From positions 1 through 6,308 of the forward strand of contig DOHE01000140.1 in assembly GCA_003535395.1 (NCBI GenBank): a stretch of 6,308 nucleotides of DNA, in the 5' to 3' direction. The notes under the pieces were generated by a model. The model was not told the origin of the DNA. It saw only the letters and a list, made by a program, of their open reading frames with translations, and did no database searches. A program made the position numbers and the translations under genes. Each line of letters opens with the position of its first letter. The stretch's first letter is position 1. Origin of the DNA: Clostridiales bacterium (GTDB lineage: Bacteria; Bacillota; Clostridia; UBA8921). This document shows, piece after piece, positions 5,350 to 6,308 of the stretch.

Positions 5350-6121
5350 TTTTCAGGCTTTTTTGAGCAAAGAGTTCCGGGAGCTGCTGAGGACCCGCAG
5401 GATACTGGTTTTTTTTATTGCCATCGGTTTTTTTGCTTTGCTTGACCCGGTGATGCTCAGGGTGCTCCCGGAGATCCTCAAAGCCCAGATGGGTGGGCCG
5501 GAAGGAAACTTTCCGCTGGAGGCCATGGGGATCACGCTGTCCCAGGCGGCTGCACTTAAAAATTTTTCCGGGGACCTGTTTGAATTATCCACGCTGGTGG
5601 TGGTGCTGGCCATGATGAACCTGGCGGCAGGCGAACGAAGCCAAAAGACTCTGATCCTGCCCCGGATGGCAGGCCTCGGACCAACAGGTGCCGTGTGGGC
5701 CAAGTTGCTGGTCAACGGGACAGCGCTTGCAGTCCTGACAGCAGGAGGATTTGCCACGGCTTATGTCTATGCCGGGCTTATTTTTCCGGCGGGAGAGAAA
5801 CTGGAATTCGGACCGGTGATGCTGGCAGGTTTGTTCCATGGCCTGCATTTCATTTATTTGACTTCCCTGGTGCTGTTTTTCGGCAGCCTGACCGGCAAGG
5901 GCGCGCTCACAGCGGTGTTCACGATGGGAACCGCATACGGCGGAGCGGCGCTGTCAGCCTTGCTGCCCAATATTTCAGATCACCTTCCGTATGCTGTGAT
6001 GGAGCGGGCGACGGCATTCTCCGGGTTTGGGGAGGCCACTTCCGGCATATTCATATTGCTGGGGACGACCCTGTTGCTTTGTTTTTTGTCAGGGAGTATC
6101 CTGAGAAGAAAAATTGTATAG
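5342..6121 (+). CDS. ABC transporter permease, six predicted membrane spans (YxlG-like)
   Basis: Partner of the preceding ATPase. The protein begins with a cytoplasmic basic segment FLSKEFRELLRTRR (7-20), the hallmark of ABC-2 type permeases. Six hydrophobic stretches follow: ILVFFIAIGFFALL, then FELSTLVVVLAMMNLA, then NGTALAVLTAGGFATAYVY, MLAGLFHGLHFIYLTSLVLF, ALTAVFTMGTAYGGAALSAL and IFILLGTTLLLCFLS. Between spans 1 and 2 lies an outer loop of about 45 residues. I chose ATG 5342 (259 residues) because it overlaps the ATPase stop by 8 nt and has AAGGTGG at 5326-5332. The ATG at 5312, 30 bases upstream, has no good ribosome binding site and adds an atypical cysteine-containing leader. ABC-2 permeases usually move substrate outward, so an export role is likely. 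Confidence 0.9.
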   Translation: MHSFQAFLSKEFRELLRTRRILVFFIAIGFFALLDPVMLRVLPEILKAQMGGPEGNFPLEAMGITLSQAAALKNFSGDLFELSTLVVVLAMMNLAAGERSQKTLILPRMAGLGPTGAVWAKLLVNGTALAVLTAGGFATAYVYAGLIFPAGEKLEFGPVMLAGLFHGLHFIYLTSLVLFFGSLTGKGALTAVFTMGTAYGGAALSALLPNISDHLPYAVMERATAFSGFGEATSGIFILLGTTLLLCFLSGSILRRKIV

Positions 6122-6135
6122 AAATGGAGAAATCA

Positions 6136-6308
6136 ATGGAAAACAGGGATATTTTCAAAGTGAGACTGGGGCGTACCGGGCTTGAAGTTTGCGGGACAGG
6201 CTTCGGGGCCCTTCCCATCCAGCGTGTCTCCACTGCGGAAGCGGTGCGGTTGCTGCAAAAAGCTTACGCCAATGGGATCGATTTTTTTGACACGGCCCGG
6301 GGATATTC
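6136..6308 (+). CDS. Aldo/keto reductase family oxidoreductase, N-terminal part (runs off window)
   Basis: Only 57 full codons are visible. The start MENRDIFKVRLGRTGLEV, the block GFGALPIQRVSTAEAVRLL and the DTARGY motif are those of NAD(P)H-dependent aldo/keto reductases. D52 and Y57 match the aspartate and tyrosine of the catalytic D-Y-K-H set, while the lysine and histidine lie beyond the window. The PIQRVS block and DTARGY are typical of the subgroup that carries a C-terminal 4Fe-4S ferredoxin-like domain (COG1453 type). That part is not visible, so the subgroup is inference. GGAGA at 6126-6130 is 5 nt before ATG 6136. An in-frame ATG at 6124 has a poor ribosome binding site. It begins 14 bp after the permease stop, so it is probably the next gene of the same transcript. 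Confidence 0.85.
   Translation, partial: MENRDIFKVRLGRTGLEVCGTGFGALPIQRVSTAEAVRLLQKAYANGIDFFDTARGY

Noticed and set aside
6124..6135. Earlier ATG for the aldo/keto reductase
   Set aside because: It is in frame but lacks a clear ribosome site. GGAGA is correctly spaced for 6136, where the conserved N-terminus begins.
1..6308. CRISPR arrays, tRNA or rRNA genes, insertion sequences, attachment sites
   Set aside because: No regular spaced repeats, cloverleaf, rRNA segments, transposase motifs or terminal inverted repeats were seen, and coding density leaves no room for them.

Overview
The window is a compact stretch of bacterial chromosome. By eye it is moderately GC-rich, and every gene is on the + strand. 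Gene content and codon style fit a Firmicute. The order metK - small ORF - recD2 - comF suggests the Negativicutes (for example Acidaminococcaceae relatives), but that placement is an inference. Nothing points to a phage, plasmid, insertion sequence or CRISPR array.

Layout: (1) 1-368 is the C-terminal third of S-adenosylmethionine synthetase (metK). A hairpin with a following T-run (391-428) looks like its intrinsic terminator. (2) 429-593 is a 54-residue predicted single-span membrane protein of unknown function. Its Shine-Dalgarno sequence is the 3' arm of that hairpin. (3) 648-2861 is a RecD2-type DNA helicase. It has an extended -10 promoter so close to the ATG that the mRNA is predicted to be leaderless. 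It is coupled by an ATGA overlap to (4) 2858-3685, a ComF/ComFC-type phosphoribosyltransferase-fold protein. (5) A strong consensus promoter at 3670-3698, overlapping the comF end, starts a second transcription unit. Its genes are a double zinc-ribbon protein (3734-4195), a PLDc_N-type two-span membrane protein (4221-4445), an ABC ATPase (4420-5349), an ABC permease (5342-6121) and the start of an aldo/keto reductase (6136 to the window end).

How the genes may work together: RecD2 and ComF look like a DNA-processing pair (repair helicase plus transformation factor). PLDc_N protein, ATPase and permease match the gene order and sizes of YxlE-YxlF-YxlG, the membrane part of the Bacillus SigY operon. 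Here no sigma factor is present, and a soluble zinc-ribbon protein precedes them. The ATPase and permease form a one-substrate ABC exporter or membrane-maintenance transporter whose cargo cannot be read from sequence.

I see no clearly undescribed large system. The most unusual points are the terminator/Shine-Dalgarno hairpin over the small membrane protein, the leaderless recD2 start with a direct repeat at its -35 region, and the sigma-less YxlEFG-like cassette.
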